A program made the position numbers and the translations under genes. Of a DNA stretch of 64,000 nucleotides, positions 1 through 11,929 are shown piece after piece; position 1 is the stretch's first letter, and each line of letters starts with the position of its first letter. The notes beneath the pieces are model-generated. The model saw only the letters and a program-made list of their open reading frames with translations, was not told the origin of the DNA and ran no database searches. The DNA is from Parapristionchus giblindavisi (taxonomy: Eukaryota; Nematoda; Chromadorea; Rhabditida; Diplogasteridae), in contig CALSFV010000033.1 of assembly GCA_943737045.1 (NCBI GenBank), forward strand, positions 707,501 to 771,500, read 5' to 3'.

Positions 1-63
1 AAGGTGTACCTTTGAATCCTGTTTTCAACTATTATTCCAACTATATTATTATTTACTTTGCAG

Positions 64-168
64 CCTTCCCCTGCGACTCTTGCCTATCTCCACCCGAACA
101 CTCAGCAGCGCACTGACAATGAGAAACGGTCATACGCGACCCAAGATCAGCCTGAAACAGTACAATAA
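64..168 (+). CDS. Terminal exon of an unrecognised plus-strand gene (5' part outside window)
   Basis: A TTTGCAG acceptor at 57-63 is followed by 34 open codons (opening P-S-P-A-T-L-A-Y-L, closing Q-P-E-T-V-Q) and TAA at 166-168. AATAAA overlaps the stop and repeats as (AAAT)n, so a poly(A) signal sits right at the end of the frame. The peptide is polar and has no motif I recognise. A second frame is also open up to a nearby TAA, so the frame choice is tentative. Confidence 0.4.
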   Translation, partial: PSPATLAYLHPNTQQRTDNEKRSYATQDQPETVQ

Positions 169-1448
169 ATAAATAAATAAATAAAGTGTGGTATTAAGGG
201 GTACGTTTCATTTTGAACTCTCAAAGGTAAGTACTCACAATGCAGTACAACATCGCATCCATGAGTGAAATTGGGTGGAATATCTCTTTACGTTGTACAG
301 ATAAGCTCGAGGCAATTTACATAGATTCAGGGCTTTGGTAAAATGATATTTTCTTGAATAACAGGTGTATAGGCACATAACCCCATTATACACAGGATCA
401 TGACACCTGCACAGTGTGCACCTCTACTCACTATGGTGGTGTTTCACAGCATAGCTCATAGGTAATTATGTTTACCCGTATTTCATTGTACGCTGCAAGT
501 CCTTGTGATTTGATCAAGCATTTCTCTTTCAAAGCATTCATAAATATGTTTATGTTCCACATTATCATTCACTCCGTAATAACTAGTTTGTATTCATACC
601 TCACAATCTACAAGCCAGAGTGAAGGTTGGTGGCGACTATGAAAAATATAATTCTCTGAGTGTGGGAAACCACAACGGTAATGTTACTTCAAGAAAATTG
701 TGTAGTGAGAAGAAGACACACCACATTTGATAGTGCTTGAAATGCGCGAATTTATTTTTTCAAAGTGCATGAACCACCATTCAACAGGCCATATTATAAA
801 GCAACAGAATGTGTACAACGAGATCGTTAATTTCTAGTTAAAGTCTTTTCTTTAGATCGAATGTAATTTCATTAAGTGGAACGACCGAATGGTTTAGTTA
901 TCTTCTGTATGAATTGTTCTATATTTGAATATCTAAATATTGAATCGTCTATTGTAATGTCTAGTTGATCAGCTTCGAAAGCGCTACAATATAGTTGCTA
1001 TGAATAAACGTGTACAAACCTATTGCACGTTTTAAACGTTGATAGCGCTTGCTTTCTTGATTGGTAGATTGTTCAATTCACTCTGTTTCTATCATTGAAA
1101 TGAAAGATTCACGCTAAAGAAAATACTAGTGTTTGTCAGCCATGTACAATACAAATCGACAGTTCAGTTCTTTTCAAATGAGCATGACATTTCGTTTCAT
1201 TTCGAAAGAATCTTCATTTATACCGCAGTGTAGTACACGTTAGTTCAATCATAAGAGAGTCTGTACAATAGCCGGGAAATAGGATTTATCTCAAAATGAA
1301 TAATTGTGTACGAAATATATGGTATGGTCTACGCATACAGCGCCTATAAACAGTAAGTGTATTCAAATTGCGACAACCGGACTGGAAAAATGATCAGCGC
1401 GTAAGTTCGAAATAATGTGAGTAGAGAAGGGAGGGAAGGGTGATCGAA
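169..1448. other. Intergenic AT-rich DNA
   Basis: I see no exon-like open frame with splice signals and no repeat array. Only short scattered palindromic and AT-rich words are present. Confidence 0.5.
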
Positions 1449-1512
1449 GCGTGGCGCATTGGTAAGATGGCCGCCTCTCCTCCCAAAGGGTACGGGTTCG
1501 AATCCCGACCGG
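1449..1512 (+). repeat. tRNA-like sequence (A box and B box)
   Basis: GTGGCGCATTGGTAAGATGG fits a D-arm/A box, and 42 bases later ACGGGTTCGAATCCCG fits a T-arm/B box (stem with the TTCGAAT loop). I could not fold a convincing seven-base acceptor stem or a standard anticodon arm, so this is more likely a tRNA-derived repeat head or tRNA pseudogene than a working tRNA. A related sequence lies on the minus strand near 56.9 kb. Confidence 0.55.
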
Positions 1513-2419
1513 AGATTTCACTTCATCCCTTATTGTACACTCTGAACTAACGTGAATAATATATTAGCTCCAAATGATATGTTAATTAGTTTTGTAGAGT
1601 TGTCTGTAGCATAATTCACAAGCTTGTATTGAAGTATCCTAATATATTATATTAACAACGAGATGACATGTGCTTCATAGCTCCAAGTTCGACCATAACA
1701 ACTTTCATTTCTAGGGTTGTAAAAAGGAATGTAGGACTACTGTGACTACTCTCTTCCTATTTCATGACATGAAGAAATTCATTGTTATACAGTTTATTCA
1801 GTAGTGTTTTTCCTGCAAAGAAGAACAGAGCTAGTAATTTCCTGCCAGTGACAATCCATATATTAATCATTGATAGCTTCCGAAAACATCAAAAGCTCTT
1901 TACTCTCTAATGACTTATCAATACAATCGACTTATCCAGGCTGGTGCTTTCAGACATATGCGCATCATGACCATGATGTATTGTACAAATAAAGGCCTTC
2001 AACGAAACCCAGCTTATCACTTAATTTCTAAGACATAAATTACAGTAACGGCTCGTACCACAAGAGTATTTCTGTTGTTAGTGCGCGAGCAGACTTTTCT
2101 AAGTTATAAATAACAGTAATGGCTTATACCACAAGAGGGTCTATGGTGTTAATGCGTAAGCAGACTTCTTTTAGCACTATTCAAATATTTTTAGGGATTT
2201 ATGCTTGGATAGTTTGATTTTTTCCTTTACTGGTATATATAGTATATATTTATTCACATTTAGCGAACAAATGATGTGAAACAAATAAATAAACAAATGA
2301 AGAAAATAAGGAATGGAATGAAATAGTGCATATGAATTGAGCCTAGAAGGAGATATCAGTGTTCCTAAGGGACGATAGAATTAGGGGGAGGGAAGAGAAT
2401 CTGTATGAATAGGCGACAA
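1513..2419. other. Intergenic AT-rich DNA
   Basis: Nothing gene-like is seen. Two similar stretches near 2040-2090 and 2100-2160 (both with a 'CAGTAAYGGCTYRTACCACAAGAG' type core) look like a small local duplication. Confidence 0.4.
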
Positions 2420-2835
2420 CAGGACATGCAGATCAGTCTCCAACATCAAACGAGATTCTATTTTCGGGTTTTGTAAGCAAACGGGCCGCTCGCAAAAAGA
2501 AGTTATTGTGCCTGTATTGGAAACGGGACCCTGAATTGGAGAAATTCAACCCATTTCTTGTAATATATGTTTTGAAATAGTGATTTTTCTTATTTGAAAT
2601 CCTAAATTTGCCTCTAAGTAGTTTAATAGAAGTTCTAATGTCTATGATGGATCTACGGTGTTCGAGGGTTTCTAGATCGAGTTTTCGTTGCGAACATTTG
2701 CCCGCGGCATATTGTCCCACGTTGATTTGAAACAACGTGCGAACAGCCTTCTTGTGAAGTAATTCTGTACCTGTTCAAGAACTTTAATATCTTTAGTCAG
2801 TCGTCTTAAAATATCTTCATTGTGTTCTTTCTTGC
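2420..2835 (-). mobile_element. LINE (non-LTR) reverse-transcriptase C-terminal remnant
   Basis: On the minus strand a frame ending near 2745 reads K-D-I-K-V-L-E-Q-V-Q-N-Y-F-T-R-R-L. A second frame from there to 2433 reads L-D-L-E-T-L-E-H-R-R-S, then an aromatic/TR block and a final N-F-F-L-R-A-A-R. This order (IE.VQ..FT+R, then L.L.TLE.RR, then TR, then FF.R) is the typical tail of jockey/CR1-type LINE reverse transcriptases. The two halves lie in different frames and no endonuclease or catalytic RT core is present, so it is a dead 3' fragment. Confidence 0.7.
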
Positions 2836-4237
2836 ACTTCATTTGTTATGTTGAATGATTTCGTTTGATATATTATGAATAAAATTGATCTTCTTTGAAA
2901 AAAATGTTTATGTTGACATCAAATCATTAAGTCCTAAATAAGTCTCAATTATAGAGAACGAAATTCATGCGACTGTTCATAGTAATAATGAAATGTTTTT
3001 TTAAACGTAGTATTAAGTATTTTGGTAAATCAAGTCTTGACTACCCCGAGAAAAATAACCTATCATTCTTCTTCAGTGGTTAAAAAAATCCCCTAGCTGA
3101 GTCTCCTTGACTTTATTACACATCTTCATTTGCAAGTATATTCTCTTATTGTAAAGTCCCTCAATATGAATACTTTTGTAATAAATTGACGAAAGACTTC
3201 AGTGACTCTCATTCCTTCTATCAGTACAATGTTATTTGTGAGAACTTTTCAAACGAGCATAAGAAGATCCTTTTTAAGCAATGTGAGATAGTTATATGAA
3301 CAAATTATATAATTCAATCAGATAGAAAAAAAACGATATGATTTTACAACATGATAGTTCAGAAAAAATGATGCTCACAAATAGTATCATTATATTGTAT
3401 GTATTGCGTTAGGCTAGAAATAACTCTTGCTGACAATACTGTTTGCCTGAGGTTAGAAAGCAATGATGAACTAATGAGAGAGTCAATGTAAGAGATAGCC
3501 TGAGATAAAAGCATAGCGTGTCAGTCATAAATATCATATTTTCATATATTTTTTTTATGAACAAATTCCACGTTAATATTATATAACGTAATTATATTGT
3601 TCATTTTATTTACATAACTCAATTCCACTATGTCAACTCAATCTTTAATAGTAAATGGTTAAAATCAATAAAAAATTTTTGTTCTGAAAGAGGATTGAAC
3701 TCCCAACTATGGCAATAAAAGTATAGAGCGGTTAGTATTTGCTAATGTGCTAATACCCTAAAATTTTAATTGAAAGTTGAATGTGATCACTATGGATAAT
3801 CTAAGAGAGAGAGTGGATCATCTATTTCAAAGCCTCCCTGTTTATGGACTTTATACCCAATAATGATGTTCCTAATAGAGATACTCCGTCTAAACAACCT
3901 TTAGGCACTTATTCAGAACGTAATATATATAACAGCTAACTTAACATGATAACCTGGATATTAATATGCCTAGAAACATGATGTGGCAGTGATTAATTTA
4001 GTACAATCCTATTTGCAAAATAACTTGAGCGTTCGTGAATCTCTTGAAGATTAGATGGGGACATTACTATGTAATCGATGCTTATTCTTTTCATTATGAG
4101 GAAATTCAAATAAAGTTAAACTATGGTCATATGATTTGGTTGTCATGTCTCTTCTATTATTAATTATTAGGAATAATCAGAAAAGTGAATAAGGAGAATT
4201 GAATAGAATGAGAAATTGTGACAGTTTTTGTGACATT
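2836..4237. other. Intergenic AT-rich DNA
   Basis: No exon structure or repeat array is apparent. Confidence 0.4.
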
Positions 4238-5228
4238 TCAGTGACATTTCCGGGTCTTCGATACTGCTCAATGACGATTTAGCCGCTTATTGTGATTTTT
4301 GTTGGTCAGTATAGAGAGACACTTTATGAATCAAGTTTTTGATCTTTGATCTTTGTGTTCTCGATCTTTTATCTTTTATCTTTGCTCATTTTTCGTCAAA
4401 TGTTGCTCAAAATCACAATGAAAAGTTGTTTCATTCGATAACAGAGGATCAAAAGCGCTTTCTTTTATAGACAACGATGTTCAGGATTAGCGACATTACG
4501 TTTTAGAGTTATTTCATCTAGCAAATCTCGTTGAGCAGTGTCGAAGACCCAGAAATGTTTGCGGGTCGCGTGATGAGAAGGGGGGCGCGGCCTAAACGAC
4601 TATCCTTCAGATAATCGACTGCCGCAAGCAAGAAAGAATAGCAATCGCTCTAAAAAGCGGGGAATTGATTAATTAATATATTTTCAACATTCCTATCCAA
4701 AAACCAGAATTCTACAATGTCCGCCCACAGAATTGTGATTTTTCAAAGTTTGGTCTTTTAAAAAAGTGACTTTTTCGATCCATGAGGGTGAATGAGATGC
4801 TAGCGCTACCATACTTATTGGATCATTAGGATTCACCGAAAGAATCAGTTTGCTGCTTTGAACTCCTTTAAAGCTCTTCTAGAAGCCGAGATATGATTTT
4901 GCGACCACGAAGTTGCAGCAAGTCTGCAGCCAATACCCGAATTCGCAGCAACCTGAAACTTTTTTCTGGATAGGCCTTGTAGTTCCCTCAATGATCATGA
5001 AGTTTGATGAGTACGAAAAATTCCCTGAAAGAATAATGAATTTTCGAAAAAGTGTTGTTCGGTTGCGTCATCACTATGCAATAACCAGAAAGACCCGTGA
5101 GACCTTATAAGAGGATCGAATACGTACATACTGTGGGTACATCATGTACAAGTTTCAGCTTGATATCTCATCTGCCGCCAAAATGGCAGCAGAACTAAAA
5201 AGTGTATTAAGACTTTGCGGCGCTACTG
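4238..5228. mobile_element. Truncated copy of the TA-flanked fold-back transposon
   Basis: The right part matches the right arm of the complete element at 54893-56546, including the terminal sequence ending ...GGCGCTACTG followed by TA. The central block, starting at about 4245 and closing at about 4555, is itself palindromic (GGGTCTTCGA.ACTGCTCAA in both orientations). The long left arm is missing. The 65-codon open frame at 4913-5110 recurs in both arms of the complete copy and is taken as part of the repeat, not a gene. Confidence 0.75.
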
Positions 5229-5544
5229 TAGCTAATAAAGCTAACGATGAAAGAATTTATCGATGAGAATGCATCTACAATAGCGTTATCAAGCGACCCG
5301 AATCGTTACTTTTTTGTCACTTATTATTTCCTTCCCTTAACGAATAAATAGAGAAATTCATTGTATTTTAAAACTATACACTGTACTATATTGTTTAGCA
5401 AAAAGTTAGTTCACGATTCTTCGTTATTCTAATTGTAAGAAGCTTCCACTCATAAAAAATTGAACTAAAATTAAACCTTGGAAAAATCGAGCAAAAATGT
5501 GAACAAAGGTGCTTTGATATAGAACAAGTCAAACATTCTCTTCC
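5229..5544. other. Intergenic AT-rich DNA
   Basis: No feature is seen apart from the flank of the transposon. Confidence 0.4.
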
Positions 5545-5618
5545 TCCTCGGGGAGTCGATCTTTCTTGTCGACCAACCGATCGGATTGATAGCTCGACCT
5601 GTTATCCACTAGACCATG
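5545..5618 (-). repeat. Degenerate tRNA-like sequence
   Basis: Read on the minus strand, CCATGGTCTAGTGGATAACA matches an A box (Glu/Asp-type D arm), and about 45 bases later AGATCGACTCC approximates a B box. The anticodon region does not fold cleanly. Most likely a tRNA-derived repeat or tRNA pseudogene. Confidence 0.45.
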
Positions 5619-8600
5619 GGTCTCCTTTTGCAGAAATGTCAAATAGACTACATATACTCTAACACTCCCGTGTTCATATACCGATGCGTAGCTCCGCCCT
5701 TTTCTGGTCAACCCCGTTTATATTGCGATGCTGACCCCGCCCATTTAACCGCGCGGGGTTGGACACGGACCGCAAACATTATAACACCCCAAATATCTTT
5801 ATTATTTCTGAAAACAGTCTCCAGCCGGTTCCTCAGCAGCAGTATGGAGAGCGACGATTGTGCAATCGTGCTCATCTTCACTCGACCATGGGGAAGATCA
5901 TCTGTGACGATCGATACGACCTTCTGACTCTCTTCATTAGTCCGACAACGAATCGACGAATCGGAATGGAAAATTATAAATAACCATTAACTCGACGATT
6001 TGCTAACCTATCATAACCCAATTTGTGTTTAAAACTACGACAGGAAAACTCTCCACTGCTAACAGTATCACAAAAATGGTGAGCTTGATTTTGCTATTTT
6101 TGCAACTTTTTAACATAGTACAAGATTATAGATGAGGGTACTTCTTCCACTAACGACATCGCTAACTAAGTATAACCTTTTACTTTGAAAGGGACGTTTT
6201 TAAATTTGAAAATACATGATACCTATGAACAAATTATTATTTAGACGATGTCGTTATCGGAAGAAGGACCGAATGGATAGTAATTTTCTGTTCCGAAGCC
6301 GAGAAAAAGAAAAAAGAGGCGAAAGAGTGAGTAAAACGAGGAGTATTCACTGATTTTCTTTTCTTTTCATGGCTTAGAGCAGAACATAACATTAGCCAAG
6401 GTAAACTCGTACCTCCAAGAGCGCTCGTAGATGATCCACCGTTTTCGTGGTCGTCGATTATGTCCATGATGCACGGTCAACGTCCCGTTAATTGAAGAGT
6501 TTCCAGAGAGAGAGAGAGAGCTACAAATTGAGAATATGGACCTTATGCAAGCGACAGAGATTTACGAACGGGGACGCGAGGGGGATAAGCTCAATAAAAC
6601 ACGAATAAGAACATGCAATAATAGATCGATAATCACGAGAGAAATAGAGAAGAGAGAGACGATATGGAAGAGATTTAGCTAGAAATGGCGGGCAAATCAC
6701 AATAAGTGAAGGGACAAAGGACCGAAGACTGCACAGGAAGAAGAGAGAGGCAGTAGCATCCTGGCAAGACCATGGCCAGAGGAAGAATTGGAAAGAGAAG
6801 TAGAGGTGGAGTAATCAAGAGATAACGAAGGAGAGGGAGAGGGATTGCAAGAGACTGAACTATGATAATTACGAACGAAAACATGGAGAAAGGTATACCG
6901 AGAAGTGGTTCCAACTAGTGAATCTACAATATCGATGATAGAACATTGACGAGTGCATAGTTTTTCTTTCTCTGAACTCTCTCGCTTTGCCACAATCTCT
7001 AACTCTGTCAGGTCTCTCGTACGTTAACACGCTCACTGAAGTAAACGTTGAAGGCAAAGATCAAAGATCAATTTTAAAAAGGAAACGAACAGGGAGTGAG
7101 GAGGGGCGAAAGGACTGAAGACTGCAAACAAAATGGACGAGAGTGATAAAATGCATTATAGACAATTATGTGCAAGACTAGTCAACAACAACGAAATTAT
7201 ATGCAAATAAGATAAAGTAAAAATATCAATGAACGAAATAGGGATTGAATGAAAGCGAGAGGAAGAGGGCCATAGGAGACATAGCAGAAAACGGAGGGGA
7301 ATCGATGGAGACGTTTGACAATCACCAATGAGTCAACACTATTGGTGATTCCCATGGTAGGTCAAAGAGAAGGACAGAGATTTCTTTCTCTGCACTCTCT
7401 CACTCTGTCTGTACTCTCTCACATTTGCACGCTCTCTACTATGATCAAAGAGCGATCACATAATCTCGCCGAGCCAGGGAAGGGATAGGAGTTGTAAATC
7501 ATCTTCACTTGCCCATGTACTCATATCGATGACTCTAGTAACAGGATAGATCATTCCTTCCTTCCAATCAAAACATCAAGATCGCGCGCGTGATTGTGTG
7601 AGTGCTCCTTGGTATTCCGTATACAAGACAACATCATAGCTCCCATCGTCATTCATCGTCTCTTCCCCCTCTCCTCTGCCTGTCTTCATATCTCATCCGC
7701 TCAACTTCGATGATCATCGCGATGTCTGTCAACTCCCGGAGCACTCTGAGCCCGTCCGCACTTGGAATCGTCAGCTAATCAACGATACGCCTGCTTCTTC
7801 AGTGAGGTATCATTTTCCACCCTATCATTGCCGTACTATTGATTATCTTTCTCCTAGTGTGTTTTCTCTTATGCCACATCTTGCCGCATCCGTTGACTTA
7901 CTGCAGTTGCAGCCCTCGGCCGTGCGATAGTGTACAGCTGGGTATGGTATCATGGATTGTTGATTTTGCTAGACCACTATTTCTAGTTCGTTAGTTAGTT
8001 GGTTGTAATTCTTGTTATTTCGTTAGTTAGTTAGTCTTACGGTACCGTAGCCCAGTATGACCGTTCATGGGGTATTCCCGGTAACGAGCAATTTATGAGG
8101 CTCACCGGGTTTACCTCAAGTACGGCTGGGTATGGTTTCGTGGATAGATTGGTGTAGTATATTATATAGTATTCCGTTTTTTTGGAATCAGTATAAAGTA
8201 TTAGCTCTCTTTACCTCTACCTTAGACATCTTTCTTACTGTATCGCTTTTCTTTTTTACTATATCTTTCTTTCCCTCGTCTATGATATTCGATCCATCTA
8301 AAGGTCGACTCATTGGTTCGTCGTTGTCATCAACGATCGTCATCATCATCTGTTCTACTCTATTCTATTCTACTCCATTCTACTAATCTTCATATGCAAA
8401 TGTGACGTTATTAGTCCATTCTTCGTTCCTCTCTCTCTATAAAGTTATGCAAAGTTAATGTATCTTTTAGTAGGGCCCCGTTTCCAGTGGATATCAAGTC
8501 TGACAATCAATCGGACCGGTTTGTCGGATGGAAAGTTAAATTCAAAGCTGTGGATCGGAGAAGATATACATCTATAATATGAATCTTTTGCAATATTATA

Positions 8601-9246
8601 GTGAACTGAGTGATGGAAATATGGATTACTGTAGTTATAGATAAGGAGTACTGTAGTTATAGAGATCGTACTGTTATTAAGCACAGGACCTGGCTGCATC
8701 GCGTGAGGATCGCATCCGCTCCCCGTCGTTACATCTTCCCCTCCGCCATTCCGCGAATCCGCCTTCCGACCGCATCTATCACCGCGTCCGGTCGTCCGGT
8801 GCCGAGATAACGCGTGCGGTCGACGTCTTTCCATCCGTCCCATACCAACCGTACCCGCGCCGCCCCGACCACACCTGACCATTCCCCAATCGTGGCACGA
8901 TTCGTTAAAAGTACCGTAATCTGTCACCCACTTACTACGATATACTGTATGATCTAGACCAACAGGGATCAGGCTACGATACTTTAGTTAGCTCTTCGAG
9001 CACCGATTTTATTGATTTTTGTCATAGGCCATTCGATCGATATTCGATTACTGTATATTTATCACAAAGTGACGCTTCCTGTGGATAAAGTGGATTTAAT
9101 ATTTACAAAACAACATAGATAGATAATGTACATAATCTAGAAACAAAAAAGCTCTTCATAATAAGTTACATATTGTGCATGTTGCAAAAGCGCAGTTGAT
9201 TCAATCGTGGTGCAGGCGAGATAGAATCAGCGCCAGGGCCGGAAAA
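5619..9246. other. Intergenic: GA-rich block and a GC-rich pocket
   Basis: 6480-7300 is GA-rich, with (GA)n runs and short open frames caused by composition. 7935-7965 and 8124-8152 share the phrase GCTGGGTATGGTNTCNTGGAT. 8690-8900 is a marked GC-rich pocket in AT-rich DNA; frames are open on both strands there but show no splice signals or recognisable protein. I cannot support a gene in this interval. Confidence 0.4.
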
Positions 9247-10504
9247 TCAATTTCGTATTCTATTTGCCGGCTGCAGCCTTCTCTTTCGCGGCGACGGCTC
9301 GTCTAGATCGGCGACATTCGATCGAAGAGCTGTCATGAGGGCGGTGAGGTCGGCACGAAAATCATCCAATTCATCGGAACATCTGAAAGATCAAAGATTA
9401 AAGATTATTAAACTTTAAAGAAATAAATGAACGCAGATTAAATTCAATACTTACAAGAAGATAAGTCGCACTTTAAATACTACATACGATACTACTACAA
9501 TACTGCAGCTGTATTGGTGAAAAGCATAAAAATGAGTAGGCAGAACCGCCAAGCAAGACCTAGAGACCAAAGATCAAAGTTCAAAGATCAAAGATCACTC
9601 ACTCCTTCCATATCCTGACGGCCTCCTCGACCTCCTTCGTCATCTGTTCCAACGCGATCGATTTCCAACCGCCGCGATTGGTTCGGAATCCAGGACCACC
9701 TGAGACGTAATAAATAATTGATATTTAACAAATAATATAATAAGTATCATGTATAAGCAAGATACAAGGGGTTTGGATAATCGAGATGAGTTCCGGTTTC
9801 TCAACTGTTGGATACTTTAATTAATATTTATGACGTTCGGCATAGGTCGAAAAGCTAGGTTCTCAGTTCGCAAAATGCGGTCAGGTTTTTCGATTTTCTT
9901 TGGAAAATGTTGTGTCAAAAGCGTCGTTCGCACATTAGTGCGACGAGTCATGGCAGGGGGATCCTTCATAGATCTACGACGGACCTTTCTTCTATTTCTA
10001 CAGTTCATCGTGTTATATAGTGATAGACTTTGAACAACAATATGTAGAACTAATACAAACAATATACATTATCTAATTGTAAGTGATAAATATAGGCCAA
10101 TAGAAAAGAGATCAATTTCATATGATGTACTACAGTACCATTGCTAACATGATAAAACCGCAAATTTGAGAACATCATCTGCTATGTTGTATGCCAACTC
10201 CGACCCTACGCTACTTCATTGTATATCAAAACTTTACAATAAGTTTTCAGAATTATAAAATTAGTCATGTACTGAATGCGATTAACACAGTAAAATTTTA
10301 AATTTCGAATTAAAAAAGTAGAAGTGTTCAAAGTTCACTTCAAAGATCAAAGTTCAAAGAATAGTTCAAAGATCAAAGATCAACCTTGGACATCTCCTCA
10401 AACTGCTTGAGCTGCTCGGCACGCTGTTCAATGAGCGTCTCAGAGAACTGGACTGCGTTTAGCTTCTCACCGAACGGACGAGTCTCGGTCTGAAAATGAA
10501 ATAT

Positions 10505-10555
<51 letters not shown>

Positions 10556-11528
10556 TTAATAATAACAAATTTATCGTTAGATACAATCGGAAAGCCACAA
10601 AATCAAGATTAGACGATCATTCGATACAAATATATTTTCCAATAGAAATCAATCCCTTTTTACTTAATTTCTAGTTCCTCCAATCAAATTTCCTTCATTT
10701 GTGTCAACTGTATCGCATAAGGAAACATAGGTAAATGAATAAATGAATCATAGAGACAGAAGAAAGCGAATTAAATCACACGATTACAGTACTCATACAC
10801 CTCTTCCATATCCACGAGATACACACTGCGCAGTGTTCTACCACATTTCGAAAAGTATATTAAAAAGTATCATGCCTGACCGCATTTTGAAATCCGATAC
10901 CAATCACCAACCGTTTGCATGAGTTGTTGCAGTTTCTAGAGCTTCTCTTGAGGAATGTTGAATATTCGTTGGAATCCGCCATCGACCATTGACTTGCGTA
11001 GTGCGGCCACGTCCACATCCTTTAATAGCAATAATGATGATAATTATAATAATAATATAATAGTATTGTATCATACATTTTCGTAGACCATGCAGCATCT
11101 CTTATATAGTTCGTCTATTAAGAAAAACCGTTATTTTTTCCACTTGAATTGTACATTATTCGCACAAACAATGAGCCTTATATACTGAGTAAATCCTCAC
11201 ATTATCAGGGTATGAAAGGGTGTTTTATTTTTAAATGCATCCCATGTATTAACTTTAAACAACCACCGAGAAGAAATGTATAGTTTATACGGCGAATGAT
11301 CCAAAATCAATATCACCTCAATCCTTTGGCAACAACATTGATATGTTTGGTGCAATAAATAAAGGCAAAGGCATTTCTCGATGCCAACTCGAATGACAAC
11401 CGCTTCGGAAAATAAATTTCAATATAGCACACGGTACCTTGGGTCGTGCATTCGGATGCTCATCGAGACCGAGAGCCCGCTCAATTGCCTCTACTCGCTC
11501 CTCCAGTAGATCCATACCGTACTCCAAG
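9247..11528 (-). CDS. Coiled-coil protein gene, five exons, one in-frame stop (product not recognised)
   Basis: Minus-strand exons, in transcription order: 11528-11438, 11019-10912, 10489-10385, 9699-9603, 9382-9247 (TGA at 9247-9249). The likely start is the ATG 13 bases inside the first exon (M-D-L-L-E-E-R-V-E-A-I-E-R), just after a TTTGATCAG acceptor, as in SL trans-splicing. The protein is helical and charged (for example L-I-E-Q-R-A-E-Q-L-K-Q-F-E-E-M) and ends with a basic E-P-S-P-R-K-R-R tail. Two problems: TAG at 10936-10938 lies in frame (...Q-E-K-L-stop-K-L-Q-Q-L...), and the phase between the third and fourth exons does not match. The last two exons join in phase. Size and heptad-rich layout are loosely like the p24 dynactin subunit, but I do not claim this. 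It may be a recent pseudogene. Confidence 0.6.
10506..10556. repeat. (TAA)n microsatellite in an intron
   Basis: About 17 TAA units, with one interruption, between two exons of the minus-strand coiled-coil gene. Confidence 0.9.
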
Positions 11529-11929
11529 CTGATCAAAGATCAAACTACAGAGTTTCAGATCAAAGATCAAACTAGAGGTAATAGATCAAACTAGAAACAT
11601 CGGTAAGGATACGAATCAGGGCTAGTAAACCCAGTGATGACAAACTTCGGAGACTGGTGTAAATGGTATTAGCTTTATCGAATAGAAATGAATGGAATTA
11701 TGATTATCTAACAAATAACAATTTCTAACACGTAACAATTTGACGAGATCCGGCGAATGAACAATCATTCAATCGATAAATCGATGACAACACTTTTGAT
11801 TACGGGGAAACACATAAACAATGTAGGCAACAATACTAAAATAGATGCAACCCATCATCTACAGTATACCCTCAGGGAAGTCGCGGCGAGACACGACTAC
11901 GTTCGTCTACGCTTAGGCGATGTGTAGTA

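Noticed and set aside
1449..1512. A functional tRNA gene
   Set aside because: A and B boxes are present, but I could not pair an acceptor stem or a standard anticodon arm, so only a tRNA-like repeat is called.
8445..8927. 160-codon minus-strand frame in a GC-rich pocket
   Set aside because: The opposite strand is also open, no splice signals or family features are present, and residues are those expected from GC-rich composition.
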